The notes below the pieces were generated by a model. The model saw nothing but the letters and a program-made list of their open reading frames with translations. It did no database searches and was not told the DNA's origin. From Desulfacinum hydrothermale DSM 13146 (lineage in GTDB: Bacteria > Desulfobacterota > Syntrophobacteria > Syntrophobacterales > DSM-9756), in assembly GCF_900176285.1 (NCBI RefSeq), contig NZ_FWXF01000019.1, positions 1-64,000 of the forward strand: a DNA stretch of 64,000 nucleotides, read 5' to 3'. The translations under genes and the position numbers were made by a program. Shown piece after piece: positions 26,453 to 35,293 of this stretch; the first letter of the stretch is position 1, and the number at the start of each line of letters is the position of its first letter.

Positions 26453-28630
26453 TCAGCAACAATCCGGAAGTGCCGAGAACGAATAGCGCTCCAAGGCAGC
26501 GCTCGCCGGGGGAAAGGCACCGAAAAAGCGGCGGGCGTCGTCGAATCCTCGAAGAACCACATCCAGGACCGCCCACTGCCCGGACCGGTCGAAATGACCG
26601 TGCACATGGCACACCTCGATATCTCCGGGCACGCTTCCGATGACGTGCAGAAGAGGTGCTTTGTCTTTGGTCTGGATCCGCAGCCGGGCGTAAATCGGCC
26701 GTGTCCAGGTGGCTCCCTTGACCCAGCGAACGTCCATGAGGCGTTGGGACGGCAAATCATGACGCTCGCTCAGATCCCGGCAGTTGCCGCGGTGGAACGT
26801 GATGCCTCGCTCGCTGAGCGTGGCCACCACCCCCCGTTCTCCCGGAAACGGGTGGCAGCAGCCGGCAAACTTGTGGATCACCGGATCGAGTGCCGGGACG
26901 CGAAGCACATTGCGCGGATGGTCCTGGTCGAATTGGGCCTTGAGTTTGGCCTGGGTCACGGGGCGGGGGGTGGCATCCAGGAGGTAGTAGAGCACCAGAT
27001 GGGGCGAGACCAGGTCCTGGCCCACCTGCACGAACAGATCTTGCACAGACTTTAGGTTGAGAACGTCCAGGATGAGCCGGGTGATTTCACTGGTGATGAG
27101 ATTCCTGGGAAAGCCGTGGTGTTCCAGCTCCTGGCGCAGGATTTCCTGGCCCACCCACTGGGCGTAGTCCCGCCGGCGGCGGTTCACTTCCCGGTTGATG
27201 GCGCTTCTGGCCTTGGGAGTGCGACAGAGCGATTCCAAGTCCGGGTCCAGATCCAGCCGCTCTGCGGCCTTGAGAATCTCAACGGTCTCGCCGTCGCTGA
27301 GCACATGGGTCGGTCGAACGAACCGGCCGTTGACCAAGGCCCCCTTGCAGTGATTGCCCAGGTCCGAGTGGATCTTGTAGGCGAAGTCCAAAACGATGCT
27401 CCCTTGAGGAAAGACGTGGGCATCGCCCAGGGGTGTGTAGACGGTGACCTCTTCGGCCTCCGACAACTGGATGAGGTGCCGCCGCTGCGCCCCTCCCCCG
27501 CCGTATTCGCCTATGGTCCGCAGAAAATCGCTGATCTCTTCCAGGTAGGCCTCATCGATCTGGGCCGAACGGCGCCACTGGCTCAGTAGCCCCTGCCGAG
27601 CCCACTGATCCATGGCTTGTGTGCGGATCTTGATCAGATAGTTTTCACCCCGAAAGTGGACCCGGGTGTGCAAGCTCATGTAGCCGTTGTTTTTGGGGTT
27701 GGCAATGAAGTCGCGAATGGTTCTGGGAACGGGCCGGAAGAGCGTATCCACCACGCCCAAGGCGAAATAGCACTGGCGAACATCCTCCGTGTCCACCACG
27801 ATGGTGAAGTCCACTCGGTTTTCCGTATTGGTCAGGCGCAGTGTCTTCTTGCCGGAATCGTAATAGGTGCCCAGCCCCTTGACCCGCCGCCGGATCTGGA
27901 CCGGCAAGCCCGCTTCTTCAAAGGCCCGACGGAGGCGCTGCTCCATTTCCAGAACATGCTCATCGGTGTCCAGGAGCTTGAGGGTATTGAGGATTTTCTT
28001 GCTTTTTCGAGGATACAGGTAGGAAAGGGCCAGGTGATAAAGTTCGCGCTTGAGCGAAAAGATATTGAGTTTGGCGGCCAGGGGGGCGTAGATCTCCACC
28101 GTTTCCTGCGCGATGCGCTGGCGCTTGGGCTGGGACAGGTAGTGCAGTGTTCTCAGGTTGTGGAGCCTGTCGGCCAGCTTAATCACCAGGACTCCCAAAC
28201 GCCGGCTGGCCGTTTGGAGGATCTTGCTGTGGGTGAGATCCTTCAGCGCAGCCCGGTCTTTCCGCGACCGAGTCATCTTGGTGCACCCGTCCACCAGTTC
28301 CGCCACCACGCTCCCAAACCGGCGCTCCAGGGACTGGAAACTCACCTCCGGCACATCCTCAATGACATCGTGCAGCACCGCCGCGGCCAACATCTCCGGA
28401 TCCAGGATACCCATCTCCTTGACCAGGATTTCCGCCACCGCGCAGGGGTGGCTGATGTAGGGAGCCCCGGACTTGCGCACCTGCCCTCGATGCAGTTCTT
28501 GTGCGTAATCCAGCGCCTGGAAAAAGAGCTGCGATCCCGGATCGCCGAGATCCAGGTGGCAGGCCATGGCCTCGCGGTACCGTTCAACGTCGAAGGCGTT
28601 GGAGGTTTTTAAGCTGACAGGTTGAGCCAA
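26453..28630 (-). CDS. RelA/SpoT homologue (RSH) with intact hydrolase and degenerate synthetase
   Basis: 725 residues in full RSH order: HD hydrolase (about 35-190), synthetase-like (240-360), TGS (394-455), a cysteine-containing region (FAGCCHPFPGERG) and a C-terminal ACT-like domain. Hydrolase residues are all present: H61, HDVIED (87-92) and LADRLHN with D154. The synthetase region lacks the GRPK motif and reads LIKIRT where active enzymes have E(I/V)QIRT, so the catalytic Glu is replaced by Leu. It therefore probably degrades (p)ppGpp but does not make it. Start is a TTG at 28630 with a weak ribosome site. Confidence 0.9.
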   Translation of the reverse strand: MAQPVSLKTSNAFDVERYREAMACHLDLGDPGSQLFFQALDYAQELHRGQVRKSGAPYISHPCAVAEILVKEMGILDPEMLAAAVLHDVIEDVPEVSFQSLERRFGSVVAELVDGCTKMTRSRKDRAALKDLTHSKILQTASRRLGVLVIKLADRLHNLRTLHYLSQPKRQRIAQETVEIYAPLAAKLNIFSLKRELYHLALSYLYPRKSKKILNTLKLLDTDEHVLEMEQRLRRAFEEAGLPVQIRRRVKGLGTYYDSGKKTLRLTNTENRVDFTIVVDTEDVRQCYFALGVVDTLFRPVPRTIRDFIANPKNNGYMSLHTRVHFRGENYLIKIRTQAMDQWARQGLLSQWRRSAQIDEAYLEEISDFLRTIGEYGGGGAQRRHLIQLSEAEEVTVYTPLGDAHVFPQGSIVLDFAYKIHSDLGNHCKGALVNGRFVRPTHVLSDGETVEILKAAERLDLDPDLESLCRTPKARSAINREVNRRRRDYAQWVGQEILRQELEHHGFPRNLITSEITRLILDVLNLKSVQDLFVQVGQDLVSPHLVLYYLLDATPRPVTQAKLKAQFDQDHPRNVLRVPALDPVIHKFAGCCHPFPGERGVVATLSERGITFHRGNCRDLSERHDLPSQRLMDVRWVKGATWTRPIYARLRIQTKDKAPLLHVIGSVPGDIEVCHVHGHFDRSGQWAVLDVVLRGFDDARRFFGAFPPASAALERYSFSALPDCC

Positions 28631-28770
28631 GGTATCACCATCCCACCCAATCTTTCGTCACGGCCGGGTCTCGGCCCATGTCACCCAATTATTCTACCGC
28701 AACCGAGACTCCAGGCACAGCACAAAGACATCTTTCTTTTCGATGTTCCAAAAACTTCTTCAATTGGCCC

Positions 28771-28799
28771 TTGACTTTCCGTCCGCTTTTGTTTACCTT
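28771..28799 (+). promoter_or_regulatory. promoter of the tRNA-Gln/tRNA-Glu pair
   Basis: TTGACT (28771-28776) with TACCTT (28794-28799) 17 bases later, ending 13 bases before the first tRNA. The region is A+T-rich relative to its surroundings. Confidence 0.5.
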
Positions 28800-28811
28800 C
28801 CTCGCGCCTGC

Positions 28812-28885
28812 TGGGGGATCGTCTAGTGGCAGGACGGCTGACTCTGGATCAGCTAGCCTAGGTTCGAATCCTAGTCCCCCAGCCA
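28812..28885 (+). tRNA. tRNA-Gln (anticodon CTG)
   Basis: Acceptor TGGGGGA pairs with TCCCCCA; the T1-A72 pair is typical of tRNA-Gln. The anticodon stem GCTGA/TCAGC holds loop CTCTGGA, giving CTG. The T-arm has GGTTCGAATCC and CCA is encoded. Confidence 0.95.
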
Positions 28886-28892
28886 CTTTTGT

Positions 28893-28968
28893 GGTCCCAT
28901 CGTCTAGCGGTCTAGGATACTGGCCTCTCACGCCAGAGACACGGGTTCGAGTCCCGTTGGGACTACCA
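28893..28968 (+). tRNA. tRNA-Glu (anticodon CTC)
   Basis: Seven bases after tRNA-Gln. Acceptor GGTCCCA pairs with TGGGACT (G-U closing pair). The anticodon stem CTGGC/GCCAG has loop CTCTCAC, giving CTC. CCA is encoded. Confidence 0.95.
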
Positions 28969-28976
28969 GTCGAAGG

Positions 28977-29014
28977 AAAAAGGGTGCGATCGTCACGATC
29001 CGCACCCTTTTTCC
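28977..29014. terminator. strong intrinsic terminator after the tRNA pair
   Basis: Stem AAAGGGTGCG (28979-28988) / CGCACCCTTT (29001-29010), with an inner GATCGT/ACGATC, followed by TTTCCTTTT on the plus strand. It overlaps the last codons of the convergent 28993-30165 gene and may work in both directions. Confidence 0.85.
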
Positions 29015-30165
29015 TTTTGGGGGCCCAACCGGAGTTGATCCTCCAGGCTGCGGGCCAGATCCTTGCCGTGCTCGCCCAGCTTGGAGGCGATAAAGGCCGC
29101 CTCTTCCGGATCCACGATCAGATCGTCCAACAGGTATTCCCCGAACACCGCCCAGTCCTGGGCGGAAAAGCCGAGCAGGGCCTCGCGCAAAGCGCCCGTC
29201 TCCGAGTCCAAGGATCGCGGCTGTCCTTCCACCCATCCCTTCCAGAATCCCTCCACCATGGCCGGAACCCACACCCCGTCCGCCCACAGCAAGCGCCCTG
29301 TTCCCTCATGGCGATCCAAGCGAAGACGCAGGGTCAGCACATAGAAAAAGGACATGATCGCGGCCAGGCGCTCGTGGGCTTCCTGGCCCCCGGGGACGAT
29401 CGCCCTGTAGTCCCGGGCTGAGATGACCCGAAGTCGGGGCGCGCGCCCTCCACACCGGACCACCATGTCCCCGGCGGCGTGGTGCCACGGATAGACCTGC
29501 TCGAAGGTGGCCCGATCCAGGCACAAGGTGAGGATCCGGGCCCCTTCTCGAAAGACGGCCGCCGCCTCTCGGCCCCCCAGCAGGATGCCGTCGGGCGACC
29601 CGTCCCACACGTGGAGATTCTGGGCCCCCGGCGCATCACGGAGGTGAAATTCATGATAGCCGTCAAACCATTGGGCCAAGAAATAAGAGACCCGATGGAC
29701 TTTTTCGTTCACGTCCACACACGGGTATTGGCCCTGGTAGTGGCAGCGGGGAAAAAACGGAGCCCCCGGACCAGCCGATACCCGGTCAAGGGCTTTCAGT
29801 TCCCGGTGCATAACGGCCTGACGGTGCGGCGTAAAGGCCGAATTCATGGCCAGGGAAATCCTTTGCGACCCGACGGCCACCTCCATGCGTGCCACATGAT
29901 AGAAGGCACCGTGTTTCACGCTTTCCACATGGACACGATCGATCTCCTCCGGCTTCACCGCCGCGCCCCAGGCGGAACCCAGGGCTTCCCGAAGGGCTTG
30001 CATCCCGTGGGAAGTCAAAGCGGATTCCAAGGCGCTGAAATAGTCCGCATAACGAACGGGGGGAAGATCTTGCGACAATCCACAAGGCAGCAAGGGATCC
30101 GGCGGGGGGGCCTTTGGAGACCCATAAGGGTTCCAGATGGAAGTGGTAAAGTGCGGCTTGCCCAT
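28993..30165 (-). CDS. conserved protein of unknown function, 390 residues
   Basis: Soluble, no signal peptide. Two regions faintly recall the aminoglycoside-phosphotransferase/kinase fold: SVKHGAFYHVARMEV..ISLAMNSAFTPHRQAVMHRELKAL (N-lobe and Glu-bearing helix) and VYPWHHAAGDMVVR (catalytic loop-like). The expected N or D residues are not clear, so this is a guess. The rest is rich in W, Y and R. The C-terminal third is helical: LLDDLIVDPEEAAFIASKLGEHGKDLARSL. Its last codons lie within the tRNA terminator. Confidence 0.7.
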   Translation of the reverse strand: MGKPHFTTSIWNPYGSPKAPPPDPLLPCGLSQDLPPVRYADYFSALESALTSHGMQALREALGSAWGAAVKPEEIDRVHVESVKHGAFYHVARMEVAVGSQRISLAMNSAFTPHRQAVMHRELKALDRVSAGPGAPFFPRCHYQGQYPCVDVNEKVHRVSYFLAQWFDGYHEFHLRDAPGAQNLHVWDGSPDGILLGGREAAAVFREGARILTLCLDRATFEQVYPWHHAAGDMVVRCGGRAPRLRVISARDYRAIVPGGQEAHERLAAIMSFFYVLTLRLRLDRHEGTGRLLWADGVWVPAMVEGFWKGWVEGQPRSLDSETGALREALLGFSAQDWAVFGEYLLDDLIVDPEEAAFIASKLGEHGKDLARSLEDQLRLGPQKEKGCGS

Positions 30166-30300
30166 AAGCTGGTTCTATTCCTCTCCTGTATCTCCAAGTC
30201 CGTCTCTGTGGCGCAGGGTTTGACACCCTTCCGGATATTCATCCACTCCACTGAGCACGCGGTTGGCATCCAGCCACCAGTCGGCAAAGCCGCATCCAAG

Positions 30301-30438
30301 TCAATGCCGGGACCGGCTCAGGCATCCTTGCAGGGCCTCCTCCAGCTGAGCAACCCGTTCCCGCAGTTTGTTTCGTTCCAATTCCAAGGCGGCCAGCCGG
30401 CACCGAAGCTCTTCCAACACCTTGTGATTCCGCTCCAT
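30301..30438 (-). CDS. possible 45-residue coiled-coil protein
   Basis: ATG at 30438 with GGGAGGGG upstream. The sequence is a single leucine-heptad helix (VLEELRCRLAALELERNKLRERVAQLEEAL). A longer open frame reaches 30558, but its N-terminal part is low complexity. It lies between the 390-residue protein and the 30561 gene on the same strand. No family recognised. Confidence 0.4.
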   Translation of the reverse strand: MERNHKVLEELRCRLAALELERNKLRERVAQLEEALQGCLSRSRH

Positions 30439-30560
30439 ATCCCTGCCCCTCCCACCCGTTGGGACACCGACACAGCCGGGCAGGCTGCTTCGCCCCCCCG
30501 AGCTGAAACCACCTTGACCCAAGCCGAAGAAAATGGCAAGGGGCACGGACAGGGTCAATC

Positions 30561-30899
30561 TCAGTTCCGCTCTGATTTGGCCCCGTATTTTGCCATCAGC
30601 TCTTCAATGACTCGGGCTTCGTGCGCCTTGTCCGCGCATTCATCCACGGCGCCGGTGTCCAGGCTCTCGGCATGGAAGCAACAGTCTTTGAGAACTTCGT
30701 AGGGTGTCACGGTGGTGTGGCTACGCTTGAACCCCTTTCCATTGCGCTCATAGACGGTGAGAAAGAAGCTCTTCTTGTCCCGCAGGGACTCCTGGAGCCG
30801 GGCGTCAAAGCGCTCCTTGTCCAAATCCGTGAAGATCCGGACACAACAACAGGCTCGTTGGAAAAAGACGTAGATCCTGCTCCGGGGCTCCCAATGCAT
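30561..30899 (-). CDS. small protein of unknown function with a C-terminal cysteine pair
   Basis: 112 residues. The N-terminal RIYVFFQRACCCVRIFTDLDKERFDARLQESLRDKKSFFLTVYERNGKGFKRSHTTVTPYEVLKDC looks like a real alpha/beta domain. Further residues CFHAE and DECADKAHEARVIEELMAKYG follow. No family recognised and no good ribosome site at the ATG, so the start is unsure. Confidence 0.55.
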   Translation of the reverse strand: MHWEPRSRIYVFFQRACCCVRIFTDLDKERFDARLQESLRDKKSFFLTVYERNGKGFKRSHTTVTPYEVLKDCCFHAESLDTGAVDECADKAHEARVIEELMAKYGAKSERN

Positions 30900-30998
30900 A
30901 GCGGGTTGCGCTTCTAAAAAGGAGGTGAGTTGGATGACTTGTCAACTTTCCTTCACAAAGTCAGCTTTGCTACCACGGAAGGCCCCGTAGCGCAACAC

Positions 30999-31820
30999 CT
31001 ATGGATGGCCCACCAATTGCCGCCATACGGAGCGGGCGGCAAAGCTTTGGGCCACGTTTTCTTCCATCTCACAAAAAAGCTTCCAGGGGGCCGCGAACGT
31101 GAAGACATGATCCCCCATGGTCTTTCGCACGTTCAGCCGGGCGGAAAGATCCATCTGACCGATCACGCCCCGCGGATAGGGCCGGCTCAGTTCCCGATAG
31201 GCATAGATCCCCACGCTTTGGCACCCGGCTCCGAAAGGCACCACCACGTTTTCGCTGCCGGGCCGACCGTAGTTGGCCAACACCACCAGGGCCGCCAGTT
31301 GATGGGGTGTGGCCCAAAAGACCACCACCTTGGGTTCTTCCTGGTGGGGATCCACCTTCTCCAGAGGCTTGAACACCACGAATCGGGTCGGAACCCGCAT
31401 GATGGGAAGCCCTTCGATGAAATCGGCCACCAGCTCCGGGCTCTTGAGATAGCCTTCCCCGTCGCGAAAATCTTCCAGAAAGGATCCGCCGGCCCCCGAG
31501 GCTTCCATCTGTTTCACCACCGCCTGACCCGTTTCCCAGTGCCGATTTCCGATGGACAAAAAGTAGTGGAAACAAGGCTCCCCACCGGGAAAGGCCTGGT
31601 ACTGATTGCCAAAGCCCAGCCCCACGCCGCCGCCCCAGCAGCCGTAACTGGCCTCATCGAAGGCGGCCGTCTTTCCTTTGGAGGCGCCCACCAGCATCCA
31701 CATGACACAACCCCACTTGCCGGGGCGGAAGCGGGCGGCCTTTTCCGGCTCCTGGTCGGTCCACAAGATGGCCACCGGCCGGCGGCGCATCTCCAACATG
31801 TGTGCGACTTGACTTTCCAT
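30999..31820 (-). CDS. DUF169 family protein
   Basis: 273 residues with DUF169 features: RRRPVAILWTDQEPEKAARFRPGKWGCVMWML, CWGGGVGLGFGNQY, GLPIMRVPTRFVVFKPLEKVD, VVFWATPHQLAALVVLANYGRPG, VVVPFGAGCQSVGIYAYRE and SARLNVRK. The family is common in anaerobes and archaea, and several conserved cysteines suggest cofactor or metal binding. Function unknown. ATG 31820 has a clear GGGAGGAAG. It stands alone, divergent from the following plus-strand genes. Confidence 0.92.
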   Translation of the reverse strand: MESQVAHMLEMRRRPVAILWTDQEPEKAARFRPGKWGCVMWMLVGASKGKTAAFDEASYGCWGGGVGLGFGNQYQAFPGGEPCFHYFLSIGNRHWETGQAVVKQMEASGAGGSFLEDFRDGEGYLKSPELVADFIEGLPIMRVPTRFVVFKPLEKVDPHQEEPKVVVFWATPHQLAALVVLANYGRPGSENVVVPFGAGCQSVGIYAYRELSRPYPRGVIGQMDLSARLNVRKTMGDHVFTFAAPWKLFCEMEENVAQSFAARSVWRQLVGHP

Positions 31821-31987
31821 CGTTCTTCCTCCCCCATTGTCGCCAATGCCAAAGCCTTCGGTTCCCCGTATGACAATCCTTTCCGCGGAGATCGGCGCGG
31901 GGCAACGCTTTACAGCGTCGTCCTTGTGGGGCACAATACGTCTTGCACGATACGCGAAATGAACGCCCACCATCCACCGGGGGTTTT

Positions 31988-32605
31988 GTGAACGGATACC
32001 GCTCCTTCCAGCAGCTGATGGGACACGAAACACCGGAGGTGGGCTACCGCATTCAGTGGCGCTGGGGGCAGACAGGGATCGCTGTCATGGCCCCCCACGG
32101 GGGCGGCATCGAGCCGGGCACCTCGGAAGTGGCTAAGGCTGTGGCCGAACCCCTGCACTCCTTTTATCATCTGGACGGCCTGAAACGGAAGGGAAACGGC
32201 CGGCTCCACATCACCAGCACCCTCTTCGACGAGCCCGTGGCCCTGGAGATGGCGCGCCGATCTTGGAAGCTGGTCACCGTCCATGGATGCGAGGGCACAC
32301 GCCCCGTGGTTTACCTGGGGGGGCTGGACCTGGAGCTCCAGACGCGTGTGGCGTCCGCACTGGCAGGCTGCGGTTTTTCTACGGCCACCCATCCGTTCTT
32401 TCGTGGTGATCAAAAGAATAACCTTTGCAATCGCGGAAGCTCGGGAACGGGGCTTCAGCTGGAACTGTCCCAAGGCCTTCGCGCCTCCCTGTTCGAACGC
32501 CTGAACCGATCGGGCCGTAAGCACCCGACCCCGGTCTTTTATCGATTCGTCGCAGCCCTGAAAGCGGTGCTGGATTCCTTGAAGAGGGAAGGCCCCACAC
32601 CATGA
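31988..32605 (+). CDS. poly-gamma-glutamate hydrolase-like (YmaC/YoqZ type) zinc peptidase
   Basis: 205 residues starting at GTG 31988. The N-terminal part reads SFQQLMGHETPEVGYRIQWRWG..GIAVMAPHGGGIEPGTSEVA, in which H and E of PHGGGIEPGT match the zinc ligands of the phage PghP/YmaC family. The C-terminus has LQLELSQGLRASLF, also family-typical. It overlaps the next gene by 4 bases. Whether it really cleaves gamma-glutamyl bonds here is not known. Confidence 0.8.
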   Translation: MNGYRSFQQLMGHETPEVGYRIQWRWGQTGIAVMAPHGGGIEPGTSEVAKAVAEPLHSFYHLDGLKRKGNGRLHITSTLFDEPVALEMARRSWKLVTVHGCEGTRPVVYLGGLDLELQTRVASALAGCGFSTATHPFFRGDQKNNLCNRGSSGTGLQLELSQGLRASLFERLNRSGRKHPTPVFYRFVAALKAVLDSLKREGPTP

Positions 32606-33726
32606 GAGTTCTGCATTACTGCCAGCATGTCTTGGGTATCGGCCATTTTTTCCGCAGCATGGAGATCGCCAAGGCCTTCCGCCCCCATCGCGTCACCTTT
32701 GTGGAAGGCGGTACGCCGCTGACCGGCTATGAACCGCCCGAACACATCACCCGGGTATTTCTTCCCGCGCTCATGATGGATCCCCAATTTCGAAGCTTTG
32801 AGACGGAAGAAGAGGATCTGGAAAGCCTGAAGGAAAGGCGCCGGGAAAAGCTCCTGGAAACCTATAGGCAGACCCGCCCGGATGTGCTTCTGATCGAACT
32901 CTTTCCCTTCGGGAGGAAAAAATTCCGCTTCGAGCTGATCCCTCTCCTGGAAGAAAACCTTTCTCGATCCCCTGGCGCCCAGGTGGTCTGCAGCGTACGA
33001 GACATCCTGGTGGAAAAGACCGACACCGCCGCCTACGAAGAAAAGGTTCTCAAGGTCCTCAACCGCTACTTCGATCTCGTCTTGGTCCATGGAGATCCGG
33101 ACATGATCCCGCTCAGCGCCACCTTTTCCCGCACGGCCCACATCCGGCCTCCGGTGGTGCATACCGGCTACGTGCTCCGCTCTCTCCCGTCCCCTCCGCC
33201 GGAGAAGATACCGGGACGTGTGGTGGTGAGCACCGGCGGGGGCCGCGTGGGATGGGAGCTGCTGGAGGCGGTTTGGCGGGCGTGGAACCTCCTGGGGCGT
33301 TCGGATCTTCATCTGCACATCTATCAAGGCCCGTTCATGGAAGATCAGGACCGACGGCGGATCCAAGAGTGGGCCGCCCGGGACCCGCGCCTTGCCCTTC
33401 GCCCCTTCGCCCTGGACTTCACCGCCCGGATGGCTGAAGCGGAACTTTCCATCAGCATGGCCGGTTACAACACCTGCATGGACATCCTGGTCACGGGCAC
33501 CAGGGCTCTGGTCTTTCCCTTTCCCCAGAACCGAGAACAGGCCCTTCGGGCTGACGCGCTGGAAGAGAGGGGAGTGGTGCGGGTGCTGCGCTCTCTGGAT
33601 CCGAAAGACGTGGCCCAGGCCATTGAGCAAGAGCTGTCATCCAACCCGCCGCCACGGCATCTCCCCCGATGCGACGGAGCCCGGGAAACCGTGCGGGCCA
33701 TTGAAAATCTGGCGCCCAGGCATTAA
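32602..33726 (+). CDS. glycosyltransferase of the MurG/GT28-like superfamily
   Basis: 374 residues. The N-terminal Rossmann half starts HYCQHVLGIGHFFRSMEIAKAF. The C-terminal nucleotide-sugar half has VVSTGGGRVGWELLEAV and ISMAGYNTCMDILVTGTRALVFPF..NREQALRADALEERG, the acceptor/donor signature of GT-B enzymes related to MJ1255. It couples by a 4-base overlap to the preceding hydrolase-like gene. It probably glycosylates an envelope or cytoplasmic acceptor; sugar and target unknown. Confidence 0.85.
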   Translation: MRVLHYCQHVLGIGHFFRSMEIAKAFRPHRVTFVEGGTPLTGYEPPEHITRVFLPALMMDPQFRSFETEEEDLESLKERRREKLLETYRQTRPDVLLIELFPFGRKKFRFELIPLLEENLSRSPGAQVVCSVRDILVEKTDTAAYEEKVLKVLNRYFDLVLVHGDPDMIPLSATFSRTAHIRPPVVHTGYVLRSLPSPPPEKIPGRVVVSTGGGRVGWELLEAVWRAWNLLGRSDLHLHIYQGPFMEDQDRRRIQEWAARDPRLALRPFALDFTARMAEAELSISMAGYNTCMDILVTGTRALVFPFPQNREQALRADALEERGVVRVLRSLDPKDVAQAIEQELSSNPPPRHLPRCDGARETVRAIENLAPRH

Positions 33727-33894
33727 GTGTTGAGAACAGCCCCAAGGGGCAAGTGGACATAGGGCCTCAGGCGGAAGGCTCGACTCCCACGGGGTTGAGT
33801 CCGCCGACCCCTGGCTCACCGGTAACGGATGGGGGCTCACGGCTGAAAAGGCTTTTGCCGATCCTCTTTACCTTCCTGACTCCGAGGCGACGAC

Positions 33895-34551
33895 ATGAAA
33901 CCAGCCGTCGAAAGGCAAGTGGTGCTGCCGTGGACTCAGGTCGTACGCATCTCCTTCAATGCGCTTCGCGCCCGCTTGTTCCGTTCACTCATCACCACGG
34001 CGACCTTGGTCCTTGCCGGGGCCTTCGTGGCCTATACCTTCGCTGGATACGCCATTCTCAACGGCCTCTGGCCGCACGCCCCCGCAGAACTCAAGGAAAA
34101 GATTCTCTCGTCTGGCTATGAGTCCTTCGCCGGCTCTTTTGGGAGCACCCCCAAAGACCGCTGGCTCATCGCCCTGTCGCTTCTCGTCTGCACGGTGGGG
34201 ATTGTCAATGCCCAGCTCATGGCCGTCACGGAACGCTTCCGCGAGATCGGCACCCTCAAGTGCCTGGGAGCGTTGGACAGCTTCGTCATCAAACTCTTCG
34301 TCCTGGAAGCCGCCTACCAGGGACTGCTGGGCGGCGCCTTGGGAAGCCTTCTGGGCGTGATGGTGTCCACCGGCACCCTCTTTATCAAGTTCGGAACAGG
34401 CGTCTTGCGCCACTGGCCGGTGGGCCACCTGGCATGGATCGTATGCTGGAACACCGGGCTGGCCATGGTGTTGTCTTTCACCGGCGTTCTTTACCCGGCC
34501 TGGGTCGCCGCCCGCATGGAACCCGCCCTGGCCTTGAGAACGGAGCAATAG
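33895..34551 (+). CDS. FtsX-type ABC permease, short form
   Basis: 218 residues. An N-terminal TM helix (SLITTATLVLAGAFVAYTFAGYAIL) is followed by only about 50 extracytoplasmic residues, then three TM helices. The FtsX core signature MAVTERFREIGTLKCLGALDSFVIKLFVLEAAYQGLLGGALGSLLG is present. MacB/LolC relatives have a far larger periplasmic domain, so this is a minimal permease. It probably pairs with the ATPase that starts 6 bases later and with the giant permease behind it. Confidence 0.88.
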   Translation: MKPAVERQVVLPWTQVVRISFNALRARLFRSLITTATLVLAGAFVAYTFAGYAILNGLWPHAPAELKEKILSSGYESFAGSFGSTPKDRWLIALSLLVCTVGIVNAQLMAVTERFREIGTLKCLGALDSFVIKLFVLEAAYQGLLGGALGSLLGVMVSTGTLFIKFGTGVLRHWPVGHLAWIVCWNTGLAMVLSFTGVLYPAWVAARMEPALALRTEQ

Positions 34552-34556
34552 AGTTC

Positions 34557-35291
34557 ATGATCGACAACGGCACGCACAATGTGGTCCGACTGGTGGACGT
34601 GGTCAAGGTGTTCCGCATGGGACAACAGGAAGTCCGCGCCCTGAAAGGAATCAATCTGGCCATCCGTTCGGGAGAGTATCTGTCCATCATGGGCCCCTCG
34701 GGATCGGGAAAATCCACGCTCTTCAACATGATCGGGGCGCTGGACAAGCCCACCTCGGGCCGGGTCTTCATCGACGAAGTGGACGTGTCCCAGCTGGACG
34801 CCTACGAACTGGCGTGGCTCCGGTGCCGCAAGATCGGCTACATCTTCCAGACCTTCAACCTGATTCAGGTGATGACGGCAATGGAAAACGTGACCCTGCC
34901 CATGATCTTTGCGGGCATGAGCCGCGATGAGTACGTGGAAAAGGGAATGGAGCTGCTCCAGCTGGTGGGGCTGGCGGAGCGCTATCAGCACAAGCCTCCG
35001 GAACTTTCGGGGGGCCAACAGCAACGGGTGGCCATTGCACGCGCCTTGGCCAATGACCCGGCCATCATCCTGGCCGATGAACCCACGGGCAACCTGGATC
35101 TGGCCACAGGAGAAGAGATCATTGGCCTGCTCAAGAGGCTGTCGGCGGAACGCGGGGTCACCATCATATCGGCCACTCACGACATCAAGATGCTCAACGT
35201 ATCGGACAGGGTGGTGTGGATCCGCGACGGCATGGTGGATCGCATCGAGGACCGGGAAGAACTCAAGATCACGGTGGGGGAAGTGGGATAG
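34557..35291 (+). CDS. ABC transporter ATP-binding protein, LolD/MacB type
   Basis: 244 residues. Walker [11 protein letters not shown]-loop FQTFNLI, signature LSGGQQQR, Walker [14 protein letters not shown] and switch ATHDIKMLN. The layout matches LolD/FtsE/MacB ATPases that energise mechanotransmission-type transporters rather than substrate translocation across the inner membrane. It is sandwiched between the short and the giant FtsX permease, with 5- and 2-base gaps, implying one complex. Confidence 0.95.
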   Translation: MIDNGTHNVVRLVDVVKVFRMGQQEVRALKGINLAIRSGEYLSIMGPSGSGKSTLFNMIGALDKPTSGRVFIDEVDVSQLDAYELAWLRCRKIGYIFQTFNLIQVMTAMENVTLPMIFAGMSRDEYVEKGMELLQLVGLAERYQHKPPELSGGQQQRVAIARALANDPAIILADEPTGNLDLATGEEIIGLLKRLSAERGVTIISATHDIKMLNVSDRVVWIRDGMVDRIEDREELKITVGEVG

Positions 35292-35293
35292 CC

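Noticed and set aside
30930-31991. 353-residue plus-strand frame
   Set aside because: Antisense to the DUF169 gene, which is well supported.
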